From Notospermus geniculatus (lineage: Eukaryota > Nemertea > Pilidiophora > Heteronemertea > Lineidae), in the NCBI GenBank assembly GCA_002633025.1, contig NMRB01000120.1, positions 469,685 to 533,684 on the forward strand: 64,000 nt of DNA, given 5' to 3'. The notes under the pieces were generated by a model that searched no databases, was not told the DNA's origin, and saw only the letters and a list, made by a program, of their open reading frames with translations. Positions within the stretch are counted from its first letter, which is position 1. The number at the start of each line of letters is the position of its first letter. The translations under genes and the position numbers were made by a program. Below, one piece after another: positions 23,940 to 34,100 of this stretch.

Positions 23940-26230
23940 TTACACACTTGTTTCTCTCAGATGTGCAATCTTGTTCCTCATATGTTCTTCTTCATCAGAA
24001 GATGACTCACAACCCGGCTTTAACCAAATTTCTGGTGCCGTTTCTTCCTTTTCCTCTTGCTGCCTGCAGGCAGTGAATACAATGCTGGAACTTGACCCAC
24101 TCTGATAGTCAGCATCTGAAGCACTTGATAATCTTTCCAATGAGCCAAGTTTTGAGGTAGCTTTCTTTGTCCCTTGACTTTCTTCAAAGGAAGAATCCCC
24201 TTGATTACTAAGCAGAGAATATGCATTGTCATAAGCTGAGCGTAGCCTTTTCTTTTCCTTTACTGGATGAGAAGGTTCAGGACTTGGACTGTCTCCATGG
24301 TAAAGGAGCATTTGGACAGACTCATTATCAGTGCTGCTGCGACGTTTTTTCTGTTTCCTGCAAGGGGTTGAGGAATGCTTGGGAACTGGGTGCCAATTTG
24401 GATCAGTTTTGTGATCAGGACTGACATCTCCTTGTCTTGATGTTTTTTTCAAAGTATGTTGGCCATGAGGATAGCTCAACGGTCGAGACATTTTAGGAGT
24501 GGTCTTGTCTGGAAGCTGGGTTGATTGCTGTAGACAGGAATGGCTGGTTGAACTGATTCTTACTCCTGGAAGAAGTGGCACTGACACATATGGCATCAGG
24601 GGGACTGAAGAAACATTGTTCTGATCAGGGTAAAAATCACAGTTGTTATTCAAATCTGTATTGCTGCTACTCCCAGGCACAGATTCCATCTTGTGGTGCT
24701 GAATTGCTACAACCTGATGTTTTGTCAGCGGTTGATGGCATGCCTCACAAATCCCACCGTGTTGCAAATCAACGTAATAGGATATGAATTTGTGTTGGCC
24801 CTCATGATTGTGATGTGAAGTCTGTCGCAGTGGAGCACTTGGTAAAGGAGCACCCCCAGCTGCACCAAGCTCTTCCTCTTCCGTCACATCCATTCCCCTG
24901 CTTTGTGTTCCTGATGCAGTGACATCCTCAAGAGCAATAGATATTGAGAAATTACCAGGTGAAGAAGGCGCACTGTGGTAGCTTTGTTCATCAGCAGAAG
25001 ACGGTGTGTAGTTTAAAATTGTGACCCTCTTGTTCTTGTTTCTCCAGTCCTTCCATATTCGGCAATGATACTTGATGGCCACCTGGAACAAGAGATTTCA
25101 CATTCATTACAAAGTCTCACAACTTTTGGATCTGATACTGTTTTAGACCATAAGTGCTTACCGACATCCATATGAAGTAGATTGAGACGAGGAAGACTGT
25201 AAGACTGATGAGACCAATGGATTCCCAGTAGTGTTCCTTCTCCTTCAATGAATAATAGTGGGAAGCTCCAGATATGCATAACCAACAGCTCACAGCAGAG
25301 AGCGGAGTCAGTAGGAAGAAACACAGCAAATCAGCCACCATGTTCTTCCGGTCTTGAGGTGCAGCTGGACTCTTTAGCCACTGTGTAGAAAGAATATACA
25401 TGTTATGTACTAACTGAAATGAAGTAAATGTAGCTGCGGGCCATGGGAGATTTACAACAAGAGAAATCTCTGAAATTGGGATAATTCTCTGTGACAGAAC
25501 GGAACTACAGTGCAGGTTCTCCAGGTCCACCCACACTATTATTTACTACCACAAATCACCTAGTATAGTATTTTCCATCAGCGTAAATTATAAGGCCCAG
25601 CTCATCCAAAGATGATCTCTGAAGCATAAGTTATAATGATACTAATATGACAAGTACAATGGACAAAATTTAAAAGAGCTTACTTCTTTGAAGCATCTAT
25701 CCTCCCTGTAAAGGTTGTATTCATAGTTGCAGATCTCACATCTTGTGGTGTTTGACGCACCGAGCCAGGCTTCAATGCAACTCTGATGAACCATGCCCAT
25801 TGTGCCGCTGCATCTGCATGGTGATATCAGCTCCTCCTTTTGGTCTCCTTCATGGCATATTCGGCAGATGGCACCATCACTGCATGAACTATTGGTAGAA
25901 AAATGAATGCCAGACAAATCAAAACAAGGTAAAGTTGCTGGTCTGGCTTATAACTGAATGATTACAAGCCAATTGTATTACCGGTACCATGTAGCAAATA
26001 TAAAAATGTGCAACTTGCCTACATAGACTCATCATCCTCTTGGATCTGGGGACCAGGTATATTGAAGACTCGTGTCCCCCATCAACATCGCTTTCAGATT
26101 TGGCCATCTTCTCAACACCTTGGACAACATCTTGACTGAATGAAACTCGTGGCAATCCATTATCTGAATCATCTGGTTGTGGTATGTCAACTTCTGTTAT
26201 GTCATCTTGCTGTCCGGGCCTTGTTGTCAT
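23940..26230 (-). CDS. MARCH2/3-type RING-CH membrane E3 ubiquitin ligase
   Basis: Membrane-anchored E3 ligase of endosomes and the plasma membrane that transfers ubiquitin to membrane cargo. Exons: 26230-26019, 25879-25684, 25380-25162 and 25082-23940 (1,770 nt, 589 aa); all junctions are in phase (2,0,0). The RING-CH C4HC3 runs from CRICHEG through SPCRCSG and MVHQSC to RCEICNYEY. WLKSP then leads into two membrane segments (about ADLLCFFLLTPLSAVSCWLC and SIGLISLTVFLVSIYFIWMS), followed by IKYHCRIWKDWR, the juxtamembrane motif of MARCH2 and MARCH3 rather than MARCH1/8. Oddities: intron 1 uses a GC donor (AG|GCAAGT); exon 2 may instead start at 25888 (three extra residues); the C-terminal tail is about 380 aa, whereas human MARCH2/3 are about 250 aa in total. 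The protein ends ETSV, a class I PDZ ligand, as in MARCH2 (ETPV) and MARCH3 (ETVV). A 5' UTR acceptor lies at 26257, so an upstream untranslated exon exists. Confidence 0.93.
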
Positions 26231-26589
26231 TTCACCAATCTTTTATTTATGATTGCCTGTGAACAGTGGTGAAGAAATAAAATACAATGACATTTTTATA
26301 TTATTTGAGTTGACAATGGAATGCCCCATGCAACTATCGCTGAGTACAAACAGACTGACTGATGACTGTCCACAGCAGAATTTGCCTACAGTACTGTTGG
26401 ACCAGATTGGCCACACTTGCCTTGGTCCTAGGCTCTATCGACAGCACGCACAGGGAAACCCCCAGCCAAGTGGGTTGATCTGGAGGCAGAGTCAGTCATC
26501 TCTGGATCAATCCCACAGTGCAGCTGCAGGGGATCGCGTGAGGCAGGCCTGGGTCAACCAAAAATGGCTGTCAACATTGACAGGACAGG

Positions 26590-26900
26590 GCAAGCCCTCA
26601 TATCAAACATAAAGATAATTAAGCCTAGGCCTAGTAATTAGCCTAGGCCTAAATATCATCATGCCAACATCATGTTGCAAGTCTGCTCTTGTCTTGGAGT
26701 AGGCCTACCTAGGCCTACCCTTCATATAAATCATAGGCCTAGGCCTAATTCCTCCAACATCATCAATACGACATCATGTCCAAGCAAGGTCTGCTGAACT
26801 GTCACTGTCAGGTTAGGCCCACATACGCCGCATGCAGCATGCACGCTGCCAAACTGTGCCGGCCTGTGTCAGGTCTACAATAGGCCTACATCCATCATGT
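26590..26900. repeat. GGCCTA-rich low-complexity stretch
   Basis: The palindromic word TAGGCCTA and its variants occur many times here in both phases (for example 26620-26650 and 26698-26760). Single copies are scattered across the whole window. No coding content. Confidence 0.6.
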
Positions 26901-26970
26901 CCATAGGCCTGATGGTCCCCATCATGTCATGCATGTGGACATGGTAGATGGACATGGATCATGGGATGAA

Positions 26971-27972
26971 TGCATGAACATGATGAATGGAGCTGTGCTG
27001 TGATTGAGCACTTCGACGACTTGTCCTGACGATCGATCATCGACAAGGCCTAGGTCCCCTACGCCCTAATTTCACATTAATTCGACAATCAACGAGGAGA
27101 ATGAACATGCAAATGGGATTCTAACAAACAAATGAGGAAAAACAGGTAAATTTGGGTGGGAAATCGTGGTGTGAAAGGGCGAGCAATCCAGCGTCTGTCA
27201 ACACTCCGGCATGTCCGGCCATTTAAACATGACCTCGCGCAGTGACGTCACAAATGTCATGGGGCGTGGTCATTTTGCCTGGTGCCCGGTCCGACGCACA
27301 TCGGCAATGCCGGGGAATGTGGGTTGGGGGAAAATTCGCGTCTCGGCCCATCCTTCCACAGCAGGGGTTTTTACCTCGCTCCTCTTCATCCGCTCACACT
27401 CCACTTTGTGTGGAGTGCCATGAAAAGGAACGAAACCAAAGCCCTGCTGTGGGAGGATGGTCTCGGCCATGTGGCTGATTCTTTTCGCCATCTATTGGAA
27501 AATGCTTCGAAAGGACAAGACAGAATATCAAGTAGAGATGAAGTAATGGTATATGCGGTTCAGTATTTCTCGCGCGGGATGATAACCTGACTTCGTGGGG
27601 TAACCAGACGATCATCGATGCCGGGTAACGGCAGTCAAGTAACGGTTTCTATCTGACCCACCAGGTTGCGCAACCAAGATGATTAGAAGATGATTAGACC
27701 GCGTTACGTCGAGGGACAGCACACCATTTACGGAAGAGATTAATAGATAGCAATTTAAACATATTACTATTTAAACAACTTGTTAGCCTTTGTCCTTCGT
27801 CTGAGATAGTTGAATGTCTCTCACCATATCGAAGAATTTTTATCGGAGGTGCGTGCGAACGCGGCTGTTGTGTGTCTTTCATTCACAGGATTGACTCCAG
27901 GATAATCCGTCAACTCCCAGGGTCAATCGTACGAATTCGAATTACACGTAGACAAAATGAAGCACAAAAAAT
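26971..27972. repeat. ~1-kb direct repeat, copy 1
   Basis: This segment is repeated at 28178-29211 with high identity and several indels. It contains a CRE (27243), a GGGGCGTGG Sp-type site just after it, and an internal fold-back (27348-27370 against 27438-27460, with the hairpin CACTCCAC-TTTGT-GTGGAGTG between). It lies upstream of the MARCH start on the minus strand and of the fibrillin start on the plus strand, so it may carry promoter or first-exon sequence. ORFs of 70-104 codons persist in both copies but overlap the fold-back and look like no known protein. Confidence 0.85.
27243..27250. promoter_or_regulatory. Consensus CRE (TGACGTCA)
   Basis: A perfect CREB/ATF palindrome, followed 15 bases on by a GC-rich Sp-type site. 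It is retained in the second copy of the repeat. This suggests a promoter, possibly of the MARCH gene, but no transcription start is shown. Confidence 0.45.
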
Positions 27973-27987
27973 CACAGGGACTTGAGG

Positions 27988-28176
27988 CATGCATTGCAGG
28001 GGTGGTGGGTGTGATACAGAGGTCCAATAACACACCCCCGAGTAATGCCACGGTATACTGACGTATACCTAGTAGAAAAATAACATTTCTACTAGGTATA
28101 CGTCAGTATACCGTGGCATTACTCGGGGGTGTGTTATTGGACCTCTGTATCACACCCACCACCCCTGCAATGCATG
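27988..28176. repeat. Perfect palindrome, 91-bp arms, 7-base centre
   Basis: The arms 27988-28078 and 28086-28176 are exact inverse copies over 91 bases; the centre is AATAACA. It lies between the two ~1-kb direct repeats, and a single N at 28177 directly abuts its right end. It could be a fold-back transposon inserted at a duplication boundary or a product of assembly joining. Exact arms mean it is either very recent or artefactual. Confidence 0.9.
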
Positions 28177-28177
28177 N

Positions 28178-29211
28178 GCATGAACATGATGAATGGAGCC
28201 TGTGCTGTGATAGGCTTGAGCACTTCGACGACTTCATGGACTTGTCCTGACGATCGATCATCGACTGCTGCGTTCGTCAGGAAATCCAAGGCCTATGTCC
28301 CCTACGCCCTAATTTCACATTAATTCGACAATCAACGAGGAGAATGAACATGCAAATGGGATTCTAACAAACAAATGAGGAAAAACAGGTGAATTTGGGT
28401 GGGAAATCGTGGTGTGAAAGGGCGAGCAATCCAGCGTCTGTCAACACTCCGGCCATTTAAACATGACCTCACGCAGTGACGTCACAAATGTCATGGGGCG
28501 TGGTCATTTTGCCTGGTGCCCGGTCCGACACACATGTCTGCAATGCCGGGGAATGTGGGTTGGGGGAAAATTCGCGTCTCGGCCCATCCTTCCACAGCAG
28601 GGGTTTTTACCTCGCTCCTCTTCATCAGCTCACACTCCACTTTCTGTGGGGTGCCATGAAAAGGAACGAAACCAAAGCCCTGCTGTGGAAGGATGGTCTC
28701 GGCCATGTGGCTGATTCTTTTCGCCCTCTATTGGAAAATGCTTCGAAAGGACAAGACAGAATATCAAGTAGAGATGAAGTAATGGTGTAATATGCGGTTC
28801 TCGCACGGGATGATAACCTGACTTCGTGGGGTAACCAGACGATCATCGATGCCGGGTAACGGCAGTCAAGTAACGGTTTCTATCTGACCCACCAGGTTGC
28901 GCAACCAAGATGATTAGAAGATGATTAGACCGCGTTACGTCGAGGGACAGCACACCATTTACGGAAGAGATTAATAGATAGCAATTTAAACATAGGCTCC
29001 CCTATTACTATTTAAACAACTTGTTAGCCTTTGTCCTTCGTCTGAGATAGTTGAATGTCTCTCACCATATCGAAGAATTTTTATCGGAGGTGCGTGCGAA
29101 CGCGGCTGTTGTGTGTCTTTCATTCACAGGATTGACTCCAGGATAATCCGTCAACTCCCAGGGTCAATCGTACGAATTCGAAACACGTAGACAAAATGAA
29201 GCACAAAAAAT
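28178..29211. repeat. ~1-kb direct repeat, copy 2
   Basis: Second copy of 26971-27972. Differences are indels (for example extra bases at about 28231-28237 and 28266-28287, and an insertion near 28995) plus scattered substitutions, the pattern expected of two alleles or a young duplication. The internal fold-back is kept, and one arm base that mispairs in copy 1 pairs here. Confidence 0.85.
28477..28484. promoter_or_regulatory. Second consensus CRE (TGACGTCA)
   Basis: The copy-2 counterpart of the site at 27243, with the same flanking GC-rich site. Confidence 0.45.
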
Positions 29212-31042
29212 GACACACAATGAGAAACAATATCATATCCGATCGGAGACGACTTGTATTATATTGTTTCGTACGAATTACTCAAGACAGTTTAAAATTC
29301 AACGTGATCAAAGAAATTTGTGAAGCGGAAGTTGCTGTCTCTAGAAGTAGGCCTACTGAGCAGCAATAAAGAAATTCTTTTTTTGCAGCAGAGTCATTGG
29401 TTGGAGGTGGTGTCAACGTAGTCCTCTACTTTGACTATATGAACATCACAGGAACTTGTGCCAATGTTGGCAAAAAACACGCCATTATGGCCGAAGGCCG
29501 CCATCAAAAAGGGCCGCAGGCCCGTAAAAGCACCCCTTACTGACAACATGAACAAAACAGAACAAAATTACCGAACGGTTCAGGAAAAAAATTAGCGGAC
29601 GGGTCATAGCGCAGTAAAATTGTCTAACAAGGACGGAGTACATGTATTTTCAGGATGTTTGTCATGTTTAAGAACCAATAAGAACTGCTTGGCAATTAAA
29701 AGCATGTTGCTTTTCCATCGTGCTGTATAGCACATGACAAGCACACGGTATCCTAATATGCATTGCTTGCCAAACAAGGACTAGCATTAGATGGCAAGCA
29801 TGCTTGCCAAATAAGGACGAAAAAGTGAACTGCTTGGCAAGCAATCTTGCCAATTAAACCCGGCCTTTTTTGTAGCCTATCATGGTGTGTATCCGAAAGA
29901 CTGACGAATAACGTTCCCGCGACGTCATTCTATAGAGACGACATCATCCATACTAGCACTAGAGATGCAACAAGTGCTTTTCAACAAGTCTTATCTAACA
30001 GTAGACAAAAAAATTCTTGTTCAATAATATTGTAACGAGGGTCCCAGTAAAATATTCATGCGAAATGCAAGTCCCTCCCTTCGACCACACGCATGACACG
30101 ACGAGAACGCAATATGTAAAGCTCCCCAACACATCGGTCAATCACAGCTGAGAAGTTCATTTATCGCATTTTTTTTACTTTTTGTCGCAAGGTGTTCCAC
30201 ATCCTTGCCTGCGTATCTGATGGTTGTGATCATCGCATCGGAAGGTACAATACGATCCCCAAATAAATGCAAGGAGGTGATTTTCTAAACCTTTACGTTC
30301 TGAACTTTCATGCGCCGTATGAGAAAAAAGATACCTCCGGTTGCACACCGCACAGTCTCGGACATGCCGCGTTCAAAACATTGTCCTCGGTATAGTGTTT
30401 TTTTTTCTAAATCTCCATTTCTGTAATATCTAGAACTCGTTGAATATCTTTCTCGGTCATTGCCTACCTTTGCCAAGAATAGACAGCTATTCAGCAAACA
30501 CTTCTTTTCTGTCTTTCTTGCTATTATCATTGGCAAGTCGTCTGTTCAACAAACGTTTTGTCTTGGAAGAATGAAATGTGTGGAGTTGTGATTCCAGGGG
30601 CACCTAACGCATTCTACCGGTTGAAGTCGTATCAACACATAGTTATTGCACATTTTTGCCAAACATTTTGACAAGGACGTTTGTGTTGCAGCAAGTGTTG
30701 TTTGCAGCGCACTCATTGGCTGACATAAAAACTGGCCTGGTCATAAGTAGTAAACCAACATTACTTAAGATCGGTGACGAGATCTCAGACTGCTTTCGAT
30801 CGCCGGCCACTGACGGAGTAAGGTGGCTCTGCTCCGGGGACATCTCTCATTCACGTTTTGCAGACGGACAGCGCTTCATATTTCTGGATTTCGTCTTAGA
30901 CGGGATAGCTGAAATTTCTCCAGCCGACTTCGAGGAAACTGTGGTCGAGTTGAGAAGACAAAGCACCTGCGCCCTTGTAGGAGTCTGCAGTTTCGTTTGA
31001 TTTATATTGTTCTTCTAGTTAAGCATGTACTGTTAGCTCACC
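29212..31042. other. 5' flank of the fibrillin gene
   Basis: Contains no recognisable gene. The last few hundred bases should include the fibrillin promoter and 5' UTR, but I see no clear TATA box or initiator. Between 29681 and 29858 the words TGCTTGGCAA and GCTTGCCAA recur in both orientations (listed separately). An open frame at 30656-31000 has no ATG and looks like nothing known. Confidence 0.5.
29681..29858. repeat. Cluster of GCTTGGCAA/TTGCCAAGC inverted motifs
   Basis: GAACTGCTTGGCAA occurs at 29682 and again at 29827; between them lie TTGCTTGCCAAACAAGGA (29764), the perfect palindrome GGCAAGCATGCTTGCC (29793) and TTGGCAAGCAATCTTGCCAA (29834). TTGGC...GCCAA pairs resemble nuclear factor I half-sites. 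Either a cluster of binding sites about 1.2 kb upstream of the fibrillin start or a decayed fold-back element. Confidence 0.5.
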
Positions 31043-31179
31043 ATGGCTAGTGTTATGATAATACGAGATATTTTTGTTGCATTTGTGATCAAATTATTGC
31101 TGCATCAAACGTTCCAAGGATATGCAGTATTTGGACAGAGGACGAACCAGCAGGCTGGCAGAAATCCGCCGTATTACGG
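31043..31179 (+). CDS. Fibrillin exon 1: signal peptide and N-terminal linker
   Basis: The ATG has a strong context (CACCATGG). [10 protein letters not shown] is followed by a hydrophobic core [10 protein letters not shown] and a plausible signal-peptidase site after QGYA. The exon ends YY plus two bases of a glycine codon (GG|GTAAGA); the next exon supplies T, giving G-PNVCGG, the conserved start of the fibrillin N-terminal unique domain. This phase match is why I choose this exon. Unlike human fibrillin-1 (RAKRR) there is no clear furin site in the linker. Confidence 0.82.
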
Positions 31180-34100
31180 GTAAGACTTTAATTGTCTTCA
31201 TCAACTATTTGACCTCCATGCATCTAGTGATTTCTTGTATCACTATCAGTTTGTTGAAATTATTTGGTCCATAGCGCTTTCCACAGACACAGACATTTTT
31301 TTGCAGCAACATGACTACCGTAACAAGGTTCTTCACTTGTTTTCACGTCACATTGTTTCCCAAGGGAGAGCCTGCATAGCAAATTATGTGGATGTTATTT
31401 TTTGGGAAGGACCTCTTCGCCATTCTATTATATTTGGTTTGGCTTTTGTCGTTTGTTTCGTATCTCAGTCAGTAGCATGATCGATACCAAATTTAGTACC
31501 AAATTTAGCCCGTAGACTTATAAGTATTCTTTATAATACTTCCATGGGTATAGACTTGCGATTTGACATGCGCCGAAATCACTTCAACTTCTCTCATATG
31601 GGGGCACTTTTTAGGCCTATATGCTGATAAAAAAATGTTTTGTAGCCTGCTATCGTCGGTTGGTTCGCTGGAAGGCTGAATATTGCTTGCCAGGTTACAT
31701 GCTGATTTGTGAACCTTGTATACTATATTATTGTCGACGCTTTTGTTGCCCGCTTGTACATGATGTACTGTACGTATGCGAAACAGTCTTTCATCACGTC
31801 AACACATGCAAGAATGCGACCACGCTCAGCACTTGTCATTTTCAAATATATACATTCTCTTGTAGCAAGAGCGCGTTTTTTCAAGTACATTCTTTCACAA
31901 ACCAGATGTATTGTGGCAATTCCAGCAAAAAAGCAGACGACAGGATCGCGCGACCTACCTAGGCTGCAGCATAGGCAGATCGTATTGTTTGATACATAAG
32001 CTATTTCAAACTGAAGTGGATGTATGCACAATCTTGTACCGTTCATCCATGGAGTTCAATCTCGTTCCTATCAGAGGCAGTGATCCGATTCCTACACCCC
32101 GTCGGGAGTTCGAAAGAGGAGAAATGAGGCGTCGCGAAATATAAATATCGTGTAATGATCCCACTGACCTCTTTGTGCGTCGGCGCCGAATTTAGGTTAG
32201 CTTCGACTGGTTTTTTGATTGATTGGTTCCGAACGCTGAATACTACTATGACTTTTGATCTTTTAAAATGTTGTAATAACAACATTACAACGACGATAGT
32301 ATATCGTGACAATTGTGTAATGTAAGTCGAAAATGTATGGACTGGCACAGAAATGATGGTGACTCTACTGAACTGAACGTATACTTCTCGCCTGCGCTCA
32401 TGATCTAAACCTCTCTAAGTCCAATTGACAGTTTGTCGAACTGAGGACAATATTCACAAAGTGATAATTAGGCAGGAATTAGTGCCCCGCCGGATTACCA
32501 CTGTCCAATTGACCATTATGTTTGAGTAGGCCTATTAGGCCATCAGAATTCGCAGTTTGCATATCTCGATCCCACAGTGCGGCACCCTCCCCTGCCTGTG
32601 CTCCAAACAGGCGCAGTAAACGTTCGAACACTGTTTTTGCCGACACTGAGTGGTTTCAACAGTTTGATCAACAACTTCAACAGAAAATATATCATAAAGA
32701 AAAAAATGCTTCCACTTCGAAGGCCCGGAACTTCGTGGCCATTTTATCTGAGGCATTACTAATTGGAATTTGTCGACGTATAGATCGAGTAATTCGTCTC
32801 GCTTTCGGGGGAGGAAGCGTAGAGCCCCTCGTGTCGTCCCCCCCCCGCCATAATTGCCGTTGGTTGCTTTCCGTGGCACCTTACACCACCTTTCATCATA
32901 CATGTAACTTTTTAGGTTTCCGTCGACAATATCGAGTTTTGGACCCATTTTTGATAACCAACAAAGGCCTACAGCTACACGTAAATCAAAGTTTTCCAAC
33001 TTAGAAATTAGAAAAGGAATAACCCATATCAAACGTCTCACGAGTCAGAAANNNNNNNNNNNNNNNNNNNNNNNNNNNNNNNNNNNNNNNNNNNNNNNNN
33101 NNNNNNNNNNNNNNNNNNNNNNNNNNNNNNNNNNNNNNNNNNNNNNNNNNNNNNNNNNNNNNNNGACAGGTTTTCAGCATGTATTTAAAAATATTTTTAT
33201 TGCATGTGGGTGTTAACTTAACACCACCGTACGGTGTTAGAAACATAACACCAAAAGTTGGTGTTGGGAGCTATTGGACACTCATAATCGGTGTTAAAGT
33301 TAACACCCATTTTCAGTGTTACCTTAACACTATATTTTTTACTGTGTGTGCTGTCCGGCCTATAGCCAACGGCAATTTGGTAGCTTGATCCCTGACAATG
33401 TGTCACGTCATTCAAACGGTGATACACTCAATGTTTTTGTTATTTACACCAGTCGTATACATCGTAGTTTCATAGTTGGTCCATTGCCCCCGTGACACAG
33501 ATAACTCAGCAGTCACCCAAGAACTGATGAATCTGCGGTAACAATTTATCACAAAAATGACAATACCTTCCTTTTAAATTGGCATCTAAAGAAATCTTTG
33601 TTACTCAGGAAGTACGTTTCTAAAAAAATGCAAAAGAATATCACCATACGATAATTCTTCAACTATTTGTGTCAAACATTATATATAAGGCATCTAGCAG
33701 TACATTTTCTACGCTGCATACGTACTTTACAACGATTATTTTTGCACCGGCAATTTAAGAGTATATAATTATGTTTTGTTAAAAATGACATTAACCCTCT
33801 GTCCTTATGGGGCCAGTATATAATATAGGTCAGAAGCTAGGGCACAGGAGAGGGGAGGTAAACTTAAAACTGACCATTTTCGTTGCCGTTAACCAATAGG
33901 GCGGTCGGAGAAAATGGCCAGGGCCCAATCTCTCCACTTGACAACTTTCACATCTCTATGCTGCATGCATCAGAGTCCGGAACACAATTTGTTGTCATCG
34001 AAAAGGAATGTGGAGGCGGCAATGCGGATGTGCTACGATATGCGGTAAACCAAACCATTCAGAAACCATAACCAAAATGTTCCGGCCGACACTCAAGATA

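Noticed and set aside
23940-26230. MARCH1/8 identity for the RING-CH gene
   Set aside because: The WLGASNTTRCEIC and WLKSP region and the IKYHCRIWKDWR motif match MARCH2/3; the MARCH1/8 membrane region is different.
27242-27590. ORFs conserved in both duplicate copies (about 100 codons)
   Set aside because: The copies are too similar for ORF retention to mean anything, and the frames run through the fold-back.
30656-31000. Open frame of 115 codons just upstream of the fibrillin ATG
   Set aside because: It has no ATG (starts TTG), no known domain, and lies where the 5' UTR and promoter should be.
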